Assembly (NCBI GenBank): GCA_041586735.1
Contig: JBFGZQ010000015.1
Span: forward strand, 15,033 to 79,032
DNA: 64,000 bases
Source: Motiliproteus sp041586735
Lineage (GTDB): Bacteria > Pseudomonadota > Gammaproteobacteria > Pseudomonadales > Balneatricaceae
Reading direction: 5' to 3'
Shown here: positions 41,869 through 50,464 of the stretch, piece after piece
Numbering within the stretch: position 1 is the stretch's first letter
Layout of the letters: every line of letters begins with the position of its first letter
Translations under genes and position numbers: made by a program
The notes under the pieces: generated by a model
What the model was told of the DNA's origin: nothing
What the model saw: the letters and a program-made list of their open reading frames with translations, nothing else
The model's database searches: none

Positions 41869-43116
41869 ATGGGCAAGACGAAGCTGCTAGATGAGGTGGC
41901 GACTTCCGCGGCTTGGGAGGGTAAGAGCGGCTGGGCACTACAACCGTTGATTCTCTGGTTGGCTAGCGAGGGACGCTTGATCCGTAACCCGGCGATATTG
42001 ATTGAGGCGCTATGCCAGCGTCTTCGCGATGCTGGTGCGCCTGTCTATAGGTTTTGCTGCAATTTCAACACCTTGCATCCAGAAGTGGCGGGCCGGAAGT
42101 TTACCTGGTGGCGAGATAGACCGGTCGTCGAAGAGTACAGCGCCCTGCATGCGGTTATGGACACTCCCATCTATATCGGCAGCCCTATTGAGACGATTCA
42201 GGTACGGGGTGAACCGGTACGTTTCCGGCTGGATGGCAAGGATTTGAGCCAGTTACACAGTTCCTTGCAAGGAGCAGCAGCTGAGGGTGTGGTGGACTAT
42301 CTGGGTCTGCCCATGGCGTTCAATGATGGCAATGTAAACGCCTTTCTGGTGGGGACCGATCAAGAGCAGGGCTTTAGTGACGACGATATAGCTAAGTTCA
42401 AACTGCTGGTAGATTTTTTTGCTCCGCTGCTTGAGGCGATCGCGCTACGGCTGCTGGCCCATTCGCTGCTGGATACCTATATCGGACCTCGAAGCGGGAA
42501 AAAGGTCCTCAAAGGGCATATCAAACGGGGGGATTACGAGCAGATCGATGCGGTGATCTGGTTCAGTGATCTGCGTGATTTTACCGCCCTTTCTGCGCAG
42601 CTATCGAACGACGAGCTGCTGCGTCTGCTGAATGGTTATTTCGAAACTGTCGCTGCGGCGGTAACCCGCCATGGCGGAGAGGTTCTCCGCTTTATCGGTG
42701 ATGCCATGCTGGTACTCTTTCCCTGTGCGGAGTGTTCCACGCAGGAGGTTGCCTGCCAACAGGCGGTGAAGGCCGCTGAAGAGGCGTTGGCGGCGGTGCA
42801 GAGCCTTAACCGTGAACGGCAAATGCTCAAACAACCGCTGATCAATTTTGGTATAGGTTTGGATCAAGGCAAGGTGATTTATGGCAATGTCGGTGCGCCA
42901 AACCGGTTGGATTTCACGGTGATGGGAGCGGCCGTTAACCGTGCTGCACGGCTCGAAGCCTTGACCAGGACGCTGGAAGTTCCCTTGCTGATAAGCGAGG
43001 AGGTGGCTCGATGGCTGGGCGCCAACACCAAGTCGATGGGGTATATATCGCTCAAAGGGATAGCCGAGCCGCAGCCAGTTTATAGCCTAGCGAGGACGTT
43101 ATCGGCATTGCTGTAA
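41869..43116 (+). CDS. Class III adenylate/guanylate cyclase with N-terminal GAF-like domain
   Basis: A 415-residue protein. Residues about 30-200 resemble a GAF-like sensor, with VVDYLGLPMAFNDGNVNAFLVGT. Residues about 220-400 are the cyclase homology domain. The two metal-binding Asp are in IWFSDLRDFTALS and FIGDAMLVLF. DFTVMGAAVNRAARLEAL contains the substrate Thr and the Asn/Arg pair that stabilises the transition state; all key residues are kept, so it should be active. ATP is the likely substrate, but GTP cannot be excluded. No membrane segment is seen. The ribosome site is weak. Confidence 0.88.
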   Translation: MGKTKLLDEVATSAAWEGKSGWALQPLILWLASEGRLIRNPAILIEALCQRLRDAGAPVYRFCCNFNTLHPEVAGRKFTWWRDRPVVEEYSALHAVMDTPIYIGSPIETIQVRGEPVRFRLDGKDLSQLHSSLQGAAAEGVVDYLGLPMAFNDGNVNAFLVGTDQEQGFSDDDIAKFKLLVDFFAPLLEAIALRLLAHSLLDTYIGPRSGKKVLKGHIKRGDYEQIDAVIWFSDLRDFTALSAQLSNDELLRLLNGYFETVAAAVTRHGGEVLRFIGDAMLVLFPCAECSTQEVACQQAVKAAEEALAAVQSLNRERQMLKQPLINFGIGLDQGKVIYGNVGAPNRLDFTVMGAAVNRAARLEALTRTLEVPLLISEEVARWLGANTKSMGYISLKGIAEPQPVYSLARTLSALL

Positions 43117-43204
43117 ACATGATTCACACCTCCATGTCATAATAATCAATATGTTATCTGGTCTTAGAGGGAGTGAGTCTGTACTTTTTGGTCTCTTAGG
43201 ACCC

Positions 43205-44095
43205 TTAAGCACTGGAGTCGAAACGCAGCGCCGCTCCCCGGGTGCGCTGTAATCCCCGACGCAGGTAATCCAGCAAACGTGCTGCTGCTGGGGCCAGGTT
43301 GGCGTGATCATAATGAAAGCCGATGGTCACTTTTCCCAGCGCCGGAAGTTGCTGGTTGATGTCGCTGGTCGTCAATACGCTGGGCGCGGTATTGATGGCT
43401 AGGGCGCTGACCCCTAGCCCCGCTTCGATCGCCGCCTGAATACCCAGCAGGCTGGAGGTGGAGTAGAGCACCCGCCAAGGAATATTGGCGTCGTTCAGTG
43501 CGGTGGTAATGTGCTGCCGATAGATGCAGCCTTTGGGGTAGAGCACCAGTGGCACCGGTTGCTCGGGTTTAAAGGTAAATCCTGGTCCGCTGATCCAGGC
43601 TAGGGGTTCGGCGATAAAGTCATTTTCTGCAAAACTGTGTCCCGAGTATTCGTCCATCAGCATGACTAGGTCGTAGGACCCCTTCTTGAAATCCTGGAGC
43701 AGATTTACGCTGAGATCGGTGCGTACATCCAGCGTCACATCGGGGTAGGCCTGAGAAAACTTAGACAGCGTCATCGGCAGAAAGGAGACTTCAAAGTCGT
43801 TAGGGATACCCAGCGTCACCGAGCCGCTGACCGCCGGTACGGTCAGTCGCAAGATCAGGGTATCGTTGAGCTCTAGAATCTTGCGGGCGTAGTTGTAGAG
43901 CATCTGGCCCTCTTCGGTCAGGGTCAAGCCACCGGTTCGGTTGAACAGCTGAACCTCGGTCATACCTTCGAGTCGCTTAACCTGTAGGCTGACCGCCGGC
44001 TGTGATCGCCCGAGCATCTCGCCGGCTTGGGTAAAACCACCCAGATCGTGGATGGTGACAAAGGTGCGTAACAGGTCCATCGGCAGGTTTATCAT
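43205..44095 (-). CDS. LysR family transcriptional regulator
   Basis: A 296-residue LysR regulator. The N-terminal winged helix (residues 5-64) reads MDLLRTFVTIHDLGGFTQAG and RSQPAVSLQVKRLEG. The remainder is the periplasmic-binding-like effector domain, starting SGSVTLGIPNDFEV. The ATG at 44095 has GGAG 7 bases upstream. Its target is unknown: the upstream side leads into a decayed IS region rather than a divergent operon, which is unusual for LysR genes and suggests that its target was lost or moved. Confidence 0.9.
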   Translation of the reverse strand: MINLPMDLLRTFVTIHDLGGFTQAGEMLGRSQPAVSLQVKRLEGMTEVQLFNRTGGLTLTEEGQMLYNYARKILELNDTLILRLTVPAVSGSVTLGIPNDFEVSFLPMTLSKFSQAYPDVTLDVRTDLSVNLLQDFKKGSYDLVMLMDEYSGHSFAENDFIAEPLAWISGPGFTFKPEQPVPLVLYPKGCIYRQHITTALNDANIPWRVLYSTSSLLGIQAAIEAGLGVSALAINTAPSVLTTSDINQQLPALGKVTIGFHYDHANLAPAAARLLDYLRRGLQRTRGAALRFDSSA

Positions 44096-44196
44096 GGCAG
44101 ACTCCAGATGATCAGTATCTCAGTATAGAGCGTATTTATTTATAAATAAAATGATTTGTATATTAGTATTTGATTTATAAATAATAAAACAGGGTA

Positions 44197-44226
44197 GACA
44201 CCGTTTGGATTAGAGATTTCTTCGAT
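44197..44226. repeat. 30-bp direct repeat, copy 1
   Basis: Begins GACACCGTTTGGATTAGAG and ends CTTCGAT; copy 2 is at 45560-45589 with one mismatch. The copies flank the region with the small basic gene and the Rnk-like gene. Origin is probably a duplicated IS-associated sequence. Confidence 0.75.
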
Positions 44227-44334
44227 CTGTTGTTACCAGGATTTTTCATAAAAGAAGGTGAATCTCGTTCAACCAGTTGATATGGTTGGAGTTACGCCAA
44301 TAACGCTGCGGACGAAGCTTAAACGAGATCGCCT

Positions 44335-44436
44335 ATGAACGATTTTACCCCTGGATAGCTGCGTTTTCCTGCCACCGCCGGATTTACCGTTCGCGCCGAT
44401 TTTGACGGCGGCGTGCTCTCAACCGATTTCGGCGCC
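44335..44436 (+). pseudogene. IS1380-family transposase N-terminal remnant
   Basis: The frame reads MNDFTPG, a stop, then LRFPATAGFTVRADFDGG and VLSTDFGA, matching the start of IS1380 transposases. It carries an in-frame stop at codon 8, and homology ends after about 34 codons. Confidence 0.72.
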
Positions 44437-44540
44437 TGCCAACGCTTTTTTACTTCAATTCTGTTCTGTTTGGTCCTCTGTTTTGTGGCTAAAACTCTAA
44501 AGCAATAATAACAGCGGCAAAATCAGCGTCTCTTTAACGT

Positions 44541-44570
44541 GAAAATGGAGGCGCCAACGTTGCTGGCGCC
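44541..44570 (-). terminator. Terminator of the small basic protein gene
   Basis: GGCGCCA / TGGCGCC stem with a 7-base loop, then TCCATTTT on the minus strand, 10 bp past the stop of the 37-residue gene. Confidence 0.6.
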
Positions 44571-44579
44571 CACATAAAC

Positions 44580-44693
44580 TTAGCCTTTTCTCTTCCTTGC
44601 TTTTGGCGCTTTTTCTTTATTTATTAATTCTTTTTTCAATGTGCGTTTTTCTTTTAACGTCATCATTGGCTTCTTCTTTTCACTTTTTGACAT
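44580..44693 (-). CDS. Small, highly basic 37-residue protein
   Basis: A short open frame, MSKSEKKKPMMTLKEKR continuing Lys-rich to ARKRKG, with about half of its residues Lys or Arg. AGGTGAT lies just before the ATG and a hairpin terminator directly follows the stop, so it looks like a real gene. No family was recognised; nucleic-acid binding is possible but is only an inference from charge. Its DNA is AT-rich compared with the surrounding genes, like the Rnk-like gene upstream on the same strand. Confidence 0.6.
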   Translation of the reverse strand: MSKSEKKKPMMTLKEKRTLKKELINKEKAPKARKRKG

Positions 44694-44799
44694 ATCATCA
44701 CCTAATAAGAAATAATAGCAAAATTCATTGATATTTTTTATAAGAACTGTATAGGTCATAAAAACAAAGCAAACCAGCCACCTCCTTAAATATAACTTA

Positions 44800-45138
44800 T
44801 CAGTTAATAACTTCGAGAACTTTCATTTTTATCTTCTTGAAAAAAAATGAAACGGTATCGTCTTTTTTCTTACCAAGAAGCGAGATTCCCAGTGGCGACA
44901 AACAAGATACCAATCCAGCTTCAGGGGAACTCTTTCTGGGCAAAACCATTGTTACCGTTGATTCTTCTTGAGTAGTGAAATCATAAATACGTACCCGGCT
45001 TCCCACACTGATAGTTTCAGCAGATCTTTCTTTTTTTGCTTTATCAATTCCTTCAAAAACTGAGAGGATTGTTAGATAGTTTACAGACAAGCCCCAAGAG
45101 CTCTTTAAATACGTATACAGAAAAAAAGATATAGGCAT
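44800..45138 (-). CDS. Rnk/GreA C-terminal-domain-like protein
   Basis: A 112-residue protein whose C-terminal part resembles the GreA/GreB C-terminal (FKBP-like) domain as in Rnk: VGSRVRIYDFTTQEESTVTM, LPRKSSPEAGLVSCLSPLG and LLGKKKDDTVSFFF. Rnk-type proteins bind RNA polymerase but lack the Gre coiled coil. The start at 45138 has GGAG upstream and is preferred over 45198. The gene is AT-rich and close to a small basic gene on the same strand; both may have been acquired. Confidence 0.72.
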   Translation of the reverse strand: MPISFFLYTYLKSSWGLSVNYLTILSVFEGIDKAKKERSAETISVGSRVRIYDFTTQEESTVTMVLPRKSSPEAGLVSCLSPLGISLLGKKKDDTVSFFFKKIKMKVLEVIN

Positions 45139-45559
45139 AATTAAAACTCCATTTGTCGAGCACGGCAAAAATTCTAGCCAAAAAACAGCTTTAATCACAA
45201 GTTAAGTCAGTTAATGTTTTATCGATAATCGATAAAAATATAGGCGAGCACAGGAATGCGCTCGCTTAGGAGGGAAATTTAAGGACAAAGCTCCCTAAAA
45301 AAAGAATACGGAAAATAAGCAGGCGTGGAGTTTTCATGGCTTGAATATACCACCTTAAATAATAACTTCAACCTGAATCAGTGATTCCATAAGATCGCTC
45401 ATCTGGACCACCCCATTCGGCATCGCCCTTTACTATTTCGATCTTATCCACCCAGAATTACGGCGGATAGCCGCTTGGTCAGTGTTTTTTATGCGTTGCC
45501 TGTGCAGAACATGTTTTTTTAAACAATTTTCGAGATTCAGGCGTGACTAGGCCCGGCGC

Positions 45560-45589
45560 GACACCGTTTGGATTAGAGATTCCTTCGAT
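45560..45589. repeat. 30-bp direct repeat, copy 2
   Basis: Matches 44197-44226 with a single mismatch. It lies just beyond the 3' end of the IS110 transposase fragment. Confidence 0.75.
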
Positions 45590-45624
45590 TCGTCTTTACA
45601 TCGTCAGCTCGGGGTGTAACGAGG

Positions 45625-45927
45625 TTACCCAGCCCTCAAGCGCGATCTACGGCTCGAGAAACAGGTCTCCATGTCGATTAGATAGATGCGCAGTACGCCG
45701 CTGCCAGCCTCTTCACTCAGCCGCCGGATCAGCTTTTTGATAGTCCTTGGCTTGTTAGCGAGTCCGCCCCTGCACTCTGGTTTTGTTCATCCTGGCCATG
45801 CGCTGGCGACGGCAATCGTGTCCTTGTGAGCATCAAGTCCGACACCAAGGTAGTGGAAACAGGCCTCCTGTCCAGTCAGGAGCGTACTTATGGATGATGT
45901 TGCAGTCTCGACTATAGCGGTATCCAT
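45625..45927 (-). pseudogene. IS110-family transposase N-terminal remnant
   Basis: On the minus strand the frame starts ATG at 45927 and reads CFHYLGVGLDAHKDTIAVA, the RuvC-like DEDD start of IS110 transposases, then a stop (WPG-stop), then ANKPRTIKKLIRRLSEE. It ends at a further stop at 45625. The remaining 250-300 residues are absent. It is a dead fragment. Confidence 0.78.
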
Positions 45928-46117
45928 ACTATGATTTTTTCATGTCTGCACTTCTCAATATGGCTCTACCGCACGCATTGTTTGCTCGGCGACCGTGGTA
46001 ATCCGCGGGTGTTGAGGTTGGGCGGGTCAAAACATCATGTCTAGTAATTGTATGAAATTAAATGGAAATATCTTGTGTAAGTCGTGGTTAGGGGGGGGTG
46101 AAAATTTATTTATTGAC

Positions 46118-46150
46118 TGGTAAGGACAGTTGTATAAACTGTCCTTACCA
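46118..46150. promoter_or_regulatory. 33-bp palindrome upstream of the ABC/dehydrogenase operon
   Basis: TGGTAAGGACAGTT and AACTGTCCTTACCA are perfect 14-bp arms with a 5-base spacer, 48 bp before the substrate-binding-protein gene. It has no U-tract. The outer TGGT/ACCA resembles half sites of FadR-family GntR regulators, and a GntR gene lies at 61736. It is probably an operator. Confidence 0.6.
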
Positions 46151-46169
46151 ATTGTGCTTACCAATTGTG
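46144..46169. repeat. 13-bp tandem duplication next to the palindrome
   Basis: CTTACCAATTGTG occurs twice in succession, the first copy overlapping the right arm of the palindrome. The repeated TTACCAATTG could be additional binding half sites. Confidence 0.65.
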
Positions 46170-46198
46170 CTTATAACAAAAATTCAAGGATATAAATC

Positions 46199-47431
46199 AT
46201 GATGAAACGTTTATTGTGCTGCTCGACTATGGCTCTGCTGGTGACAGGAGAGGTGCAGGCTGGGCCTTTGAAGGTGGCGTTGGTAGAGACGCTATCCGGC
46301 TCACAGGCATCGACTGGTCTGTTGTATCGGGCGTCGGTGAATTACGAGATTGCCAAAATCAATGCGGCCGGCGGCTTTCGCGGCGAGCCGGTCGAGCTTG
46401 TCGAGTATGATAACCAAGGAGGCCCTGTTGGTGCGGCTGACCGGGTAAAGGTAGCTATCGCGGATGGGGCGCGGGTGATCCTGCAGGGGTCTTCGTCAGC
46501 GGTCGCCGGGCAGGTATCCGAGGATGTGCGTAAGTATAATCTGCGCAATAAGGGCAAAGAGGTCGCTTATATCAATCTGGGTGGCGAGGCGCTGGAGCTG
46601 ACGGGAGATAAATGCCATTTCTACGCCGTTCGCACCAGTCCGAACGCTGCGATCCGATTCCAGACCCTGACCAAGGGGATGAAGGAGTTGGGGTTGCTGG
46701 ACGACAAGGTCTATTCGATCAACCAAAACTATTCTTGGGGCGTTGACGTTCAGAATATCGTCAAGGGAAATGCGGCAGCTGTTGGTTATACCGTTGTTGG
46801 CGAAACGTTGCATGATGTGAACAAGATTCAGGACTTCTCGCCCTATGTCGCCCAGATCAATAAGTCCGGCGCCGGTACGGTGTTGACGGGGAACTGGTCG
46901 AACGACCTGCTGTTGCTGATGAAGGCAGTGGCGGATGCTCAGTTAAATGTTCGCTTCGGGACCGCTTTCCTGGATCAGCCTGGCAATGTCGGTAATGCGG
47001 GGGCGGTGGCCGAGGGGCATATGGTTGCGGGCGTGTTCAACCCGGAGTTCAATCCTGCATCCTCTGAGCTAGCTGAGGATTACAAGGCCGTGACCGGCCA
47101 CTATCCCTCCTATGTCGAGCCGACCGCGATCTTTGGCATGCAGCTATTTGGGGCCGCTCTGAAGAGTCTTGACGCGGGCAAGGGCGATGTGACCGCCAAG
47201 GACATTATCCTGGCGATCGAAGCCACCAGCATCCAGACGCCGGCTGGCGAAATGTCGATACGCGCCGAGGATCACCAGGCCGAGCTGCCGATGATCGTTC
47301 AGCAAGTATCGAAAGACGCTGCTTTCAAGGTCGACGGATCCGAGTACGGTTTCAAGCCTCTCAAGGCCTATGGCGCTGACGACTCGAAGGATTTGGTCCA
47401 GGCCTCCTGCCAGATGAAGCGTCCGGGATAA
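46199..47431 (+). CDS. ABC transporter substrate-binding protein (Liv/amide-urea type)
   Basis: A 410-residue periplasmic binding protein with a signal peptide (MMKRLLCCSTMALLVTGEVQ, cleavage near VQA-GP). The mature N-terminus KVALVETLSGSQASTG and ANSWG-like INQNYSWGVDVQN are typical of the type I fold family that binds branched amino acids, amides and aromatic acids. It heads an operon with the matching permeases and ATPases. AAGGA precedes the double ATG. The ligand is unknown and is probably processed by the dehydrogenases downstream. Confidence 0.92.
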   Translation: MMKRLLCCSTMALLVTGEVQAGPLKVALVETLSGSQASTGLLYRASVNYEIAKINAAGGFRGEPVELVEYDNQGGPVGAADRVKVAIADGARVILQGSSSAVAGQVSEDVRKYNLRNKGKEVAYINLGGEALELTGDKCHFYAVRTSPNAAIRFQTLTKGMKELGLLDDKVYSINQNYSWGVDVQNIVKGNAAAVGYTVVGETLHDVNKIQDFSPYVAQINKSGAGTVLTGNWSNDLLLLMKAVADAQLNVRFGTAFLDQPGNVGNAGAVAEGHMVAGVFNPEFNPASSELAEDYKAVTGHYPSYVEPTAIFGMQLFGAALKSLDAGKGDVTAKDIILAIEATSIQTPAGEMSIRAEDHQAELPMIVQQVSKDAAFKVDGSEYGFKPLKAYGADDSKDLVQASCQMKRPG

Positions 47432-47554
47432 CTCCGGGGCGCCCCCGCAATTTTTGAACCTGTCTGGCACTGCTGACGCAACCTCGGTATCTACCGGGGT
47501 TGCGTGAACCTGTGCCCAGGTGCTGATCCGCTTCCAATCAAAGGGTGATCAAAT

Positions 47555-48496
47555 ATGGAGCAGATTATTTTTTCCCTACTGAACGGCGTTATTTACGGGC
47601 TGCTGTTATTCATGGTCTCGGCCGGCCTGACGCTGATCTTCGGTATGATGGGTGTGCTGAATTTTGCACACGCATCCTTTTACATGGTCGGGGCCTATCT
47701 GGCCTATACGCTACAGCCGTTGACCGGCTTTTGGCTGGCGATCGTGATTGCGCCGCTACTGGTGGCAGCGCTCGGCGCATTCGTCGAGCGCTTCATCCTG
47801 AGGCGGGTTCATGCCTTCGGCCATGCGCATGAGTTGCTGGTGACCTTCGGGCTTGCGGTGGTGATCGCCGAGGTGATCAAGATACTTTACGGCAATTTCC
47901 CGGTTGACTACCGGGTTCCGTCCAGTCTGAACTTTTCGGTTTTTTCCCTGGGCGGGATGGAATATCCCTTCTATCGACTGCTCATGGGCGGTGTCGCGCT
48001 GGTGATGTTTATCGTGCTGTATCTGCTGCTGACGAGAACACGGGTCGGCATCGTCGTGCGCGCGGCGATTCATCGCCCGCGCATGGTCGAAGCACTTGGC
48101 CACAACGTGCCGGTCGTCTTCATGAGCATCTTCGGTATGGGGGCCTTCTTGGCCGGGTTGGCCGGGGCGATCGCTGGAGCCTTCTACACCACCAACCCGA
48201 ACATGGCGCTGGAGTTAGGCATTGTGGTTTTCGTCGTGGTCGTCATCGGCGGGCTCGGTTCAATGGAAGGGGCGATGCTCGCCTCGCTTCTGATCGGGGT
48301 GGTGACATCGCTGGCCGTTAGCGTGAACGCATCGCTGGCTGACCTGCTCGACAGCTTCGGTCTGGGTGATTGGGCGCGCGAGGTGGGCGGTGTGATGACG
48401 CTGCAACTCTCCAGTCTCGCCGCTACGTTGCCGTTCTTCCTGATGTTGTTAATTCTGCTGACTCGCCCATCGGGGTTGATGGGCGAGAAGGAGTGA
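47555..48496 (+). CDS. Branched-chain amino acid-type ABC permease (LivH-like)
   Basis: A 313-residue inner-membrane permease of the LivH family with about 8 hydrophobic segments. MMGVLNFAHASFYMVGAYLA near the N-terminus and VVVIGGLGSMEGAMLASLLI near the C-terminus (the EAA-like loop that contacts the ATPase) are diagnostic. It pairs with the LivM-like protein encoded 7 bp downstream. Confidence 0.92.
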   Translation: MEQIIFSLLNGVIYGLLLFMVSAGLTLIFGMMGVLNFAHASFYMVGAYLAYTLQPLTGFWLAIVIAPLLVAALGAFVERFILRRVHAFGHAHELLVTFGLAVVIAEVIKILYGNFPVDYRVPSSLNFSVFSLGGMEYPFYRLLMGGVALVMFIVLYLLLTRTRVGIVVRAAIHRPRMVEALGHNVPVVFMSIFGMGAFLAGLAGAIAGAFYTTNPNMALELGIVVFVVVVIGGLGSMEGAMLASLLIGVVTSLAVSVNASLADLLDSFGLGDWAREVGGVMTLQLSSLAATLPFFLMLLILLTRPSGLMGEKE

Positions 48497-48503
48497 TCTG
48501 ATA

Positions 48504-49718
48504 ATGAAAAAACTACTCATTGTCGCCATCGTTCTGGTTCTACTGGTGGCGCTTCCTGCGCTGGTTGCCGAGTCGATGCTGAATGCCTCAGTACAAATGC
48601 TGATTGCGGCGCTGTTCGCTACGGCGTTCGCGCTGCTGTGCGGACAGGCCGGGATGCTGTCCTTCGGTCATGCGGCCTATTTTGGGGTGGGGGCCTTTGC
48701 TACCGTCCACGCGATGAATGCCTTTGGCGGGGAGGGGCTCCTGTCGACGCCCCTGCTACCGCTGGTGGGGGCTCTGATCGGGTTAGTTGTGGGGCTTGGT
48801 GCGGGCTATTTCTCGACCAAACGTACTGGTACGTATTTCGCGATGATCACCTTGGCACTGGCCGAGCTGTTGCACTCGCTGGCACCACACCTGAAGGGGT
48901 TCTTCGGTGGTGAAGCGGGAATTTCCTCATTCCGGATGCCGGCCTGGGGCTTCGAGTTCGGGTCGACCACGGAGGTCTACTACCTGGTTCTTTTTTGGAC
49001 GGTCTTGTGCATCGCGCTATTGTGGGGGCTGACTTTTACCCCCTTCGGACGTTTGGTTCTAGGACTGCGCGAGAATACTAACCGCCTGCGGTTCCTCGGA
49101 TACAACACCCATATTCTGGCTACTCTGGTTTTCGCCATTTCGGCAGCTTTTACCGGCGTCGCAGGTGCTTTGCAGGCGATCCACATCGAAGCGGCGAACT
49201 ATGTGTTCCTAGAAGTGCACGTCTCGACCGTGGTGCTGCTGAATACGTTCATCGGCGGGGCTAAGGTGTTCTTCGGTCCGGCCATCGGGGCGGCGACGAT
49301 GACCTTCTTCGGTCATATTACCTCGGACTTGACCCGTAGCTGGTTGTTGTATCAGGGAGTCATCTTCATTCTAGTGATGATGTATCTGCCGCGTGGAATT
49401 GTGGGCGAGGTCCTGGCCCATTACCGCGGGCAGGCGGGGGCGTTGAGTCGGATGCTGCTGCTTTGGCGGTTCGCGGGAGTGTTAGTCGCGGCGGCTGGCT
49501 TCGTGCTGGCAGTCGAGCTGATCCAGCGTTTCTTCAGTGCTGATTACAAGGCCGCGCAGATGGCGGATGGCTGGCCAAGCATCAGTTTTGCCGGGTTTGA
49601 CTGGGCGCCGTTCGCCCTCGGTACCTGGGGGCTTCCGCTGGTGCTGATTGCAGTGGGGCTGGGCCTGATTATTTACATCAACCGCCGAGAGGCGAGCCAG
49701 CAGGAGGCCCGGACATGA
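48504..49718 (+). CDS. Branched-chain amino acid-type ABC permease (LivM-like)
   Basis: A 404-residue LivM-type permease. LLCGQAGMLSFGHAAYFGVG and INTFIGGAKVFFGPAIGAA-like LLNTFIGGAKVFFGPAIGAA are the family blocks. It has a longer C-terminus than usual, with two extra hydrophobic stretches (about residues 315-340 and 370-395). Its stop overlaps the next start by 4 bp. Confidence 0.92.
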   Translation: MKKLLIVAIVLVLLVALPALVAESMLNASVQMLIAALFATAFALLCGQAGMLSFGHAAYFGVGAFATVHAMNAFGGEGLLSTPLLPLVGALIGLVVGLGAGYFSTKRTGTYFAMITLALAELLHSLAPHLKGFFGGEAGISSFRMPAWGFEFGSTTEVYYLVLFWTVLCIALLWGLTFTPFGRLVLGLRENTNRLRFLGYNTHILATLVFAISAAFTGVAGALQAIHIEAANYVFLEVHVSTVVLLNTFIGGAKVFFGPAIGAATMTFFGHITSDLTRSWLLYQGVIFILVMMYLPRGIVGEVLAHYRGQAGALSRMLLLWRFAGVLVAAAGFVLAVELIQRFFSADYKAAQMADGWPSISFAGFDWAPFALGTWGLPLVLIAVGLGLIIYINRREASQQEART

Positions 49719-50464
49719 GTCGCGATATCCTTGTCCTTGAACAGCTGAATAAGTCCTTCGGTGAGGTGCAGGTAACGCACGACGTTAATCTTGCACTTCG
49801 TGAAGGTGAGCGTCACGCCCTGATAGGCCCGAACGGTGCTGGGAAGTCAACGCTGTTCCATCTGATCTCCGGACACTACAAACCGTCTTCGGGCAGTATC
49901 CGTCTGGACGGAAGGGAAGTCGGTGGGATGGCCCCGGCCTCGGTCAACCAGCGCGGTATCGCGCGTTCGTTCCAGATCACCAATATCTTCGCTGGACTCA
50001 GTGTGTTCGAGAACCTGCGCCTCGCAGTAATGCGCCGGTATGGTTTGCAGTTCAACTTCTGGCGGCGCGTCTCGCAATTGCGGCAGGTGAACGAAGAGGC
50101 GAACGACCTGCTGCAGAAGATCCGCCTGACGGCTAAGGCGAATGCTGTCGCCGGCGATCTTCCCTATTCGGATCAGCGCTCTCTTGAAATTGGGATGACG
50201 CTTGCCTCAGACCCGAAGGTGATCTTGCTGGACGAGCCGATGGCCGGCATGTCGCACGAGGAGACCGACTATACCACTGGGCTGATTCGTGAAATAACCC
50301 AGGGGCGCACGCTGATGATCGTGGAACACGATATGGACGTGATCTTCACGCTAGCCGACCGGATCACGGTGCTGGTCTATGGCGAGGTTATCGCCACAGG
50401 CACCCCGCAAGAGATCCGCGAAAGTACCCGTGTCAAAGAAGCCTATCTGGGCGAGGAGGCATGA
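49715..50464 (+). CDS. ABC ATP-binding protein (LivG-like)
   Basis: A 249-residue ATPase. Walker A is LIGPNGAGKSTLFHLISG, the signature region is shortened around LPYSDQRSLEIGMTLAS, Walker B is VILLDEPMAGM, and the switch His is in IVEHDMDVIF. The signature differs from LSGGQ (YSDQR), as in many LivG proteins. Overlaps both neighbours by 4 bp. Confidence 0.93.
   Translation: MSRDILVLEQLNKSFGEVQVTHDVNLALREGERHALIGPNGAGKSTLFHLISGHYKPSSGSIRLDGREVGGMAPASVNQRGIARSFQITNIFAGLSVFENLRLAVMRRYGLQFNFWRRVSQLRQVNEEANDLLQKIRLTAKANAVAGDLPYSDQRSLEIGMTLASDPKVILLDEPMAGMSHEETDYTTGLIREITQGRTLMIVEHDMDVIFTLADRITVLVYGEVIATGTPQEIRESTRVKEAYLGEEA

Larger units (their letters stand above)
44096..44540. other. AT-rich, IS-scarred intergenic stretch
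   Basis: Upstream of the LysR gene there is an AT-rich promoter-like region with ATTTATAAAT repeats (about 44128-44185). It then holds one copy of a 30-bp direct repeat (44197-44226) and an IS1380 transposase N-terminal fragment (44335-44436). No intact gene. Confidence 0.5.
45139..46117. other. Long intergenic stretch with repeat and IS110 remnant
   Basis: No intact gene was seen in nearly 1 kb. It holds copy 2 of a 30-bp direct repeat (45560-45589) and an IS110 transposase fragment (45625-45927). The part 45928-46117 has no recognised feature except a run of nine G near 46091. Confidence 0.5.

Noticed and set aside
45543..45740. 65-residue plus-strand open frame
   Set aside because: It covers the 30-bp repeat and the antisense of the IS110 remnant; the real similarity is on the minus strand.
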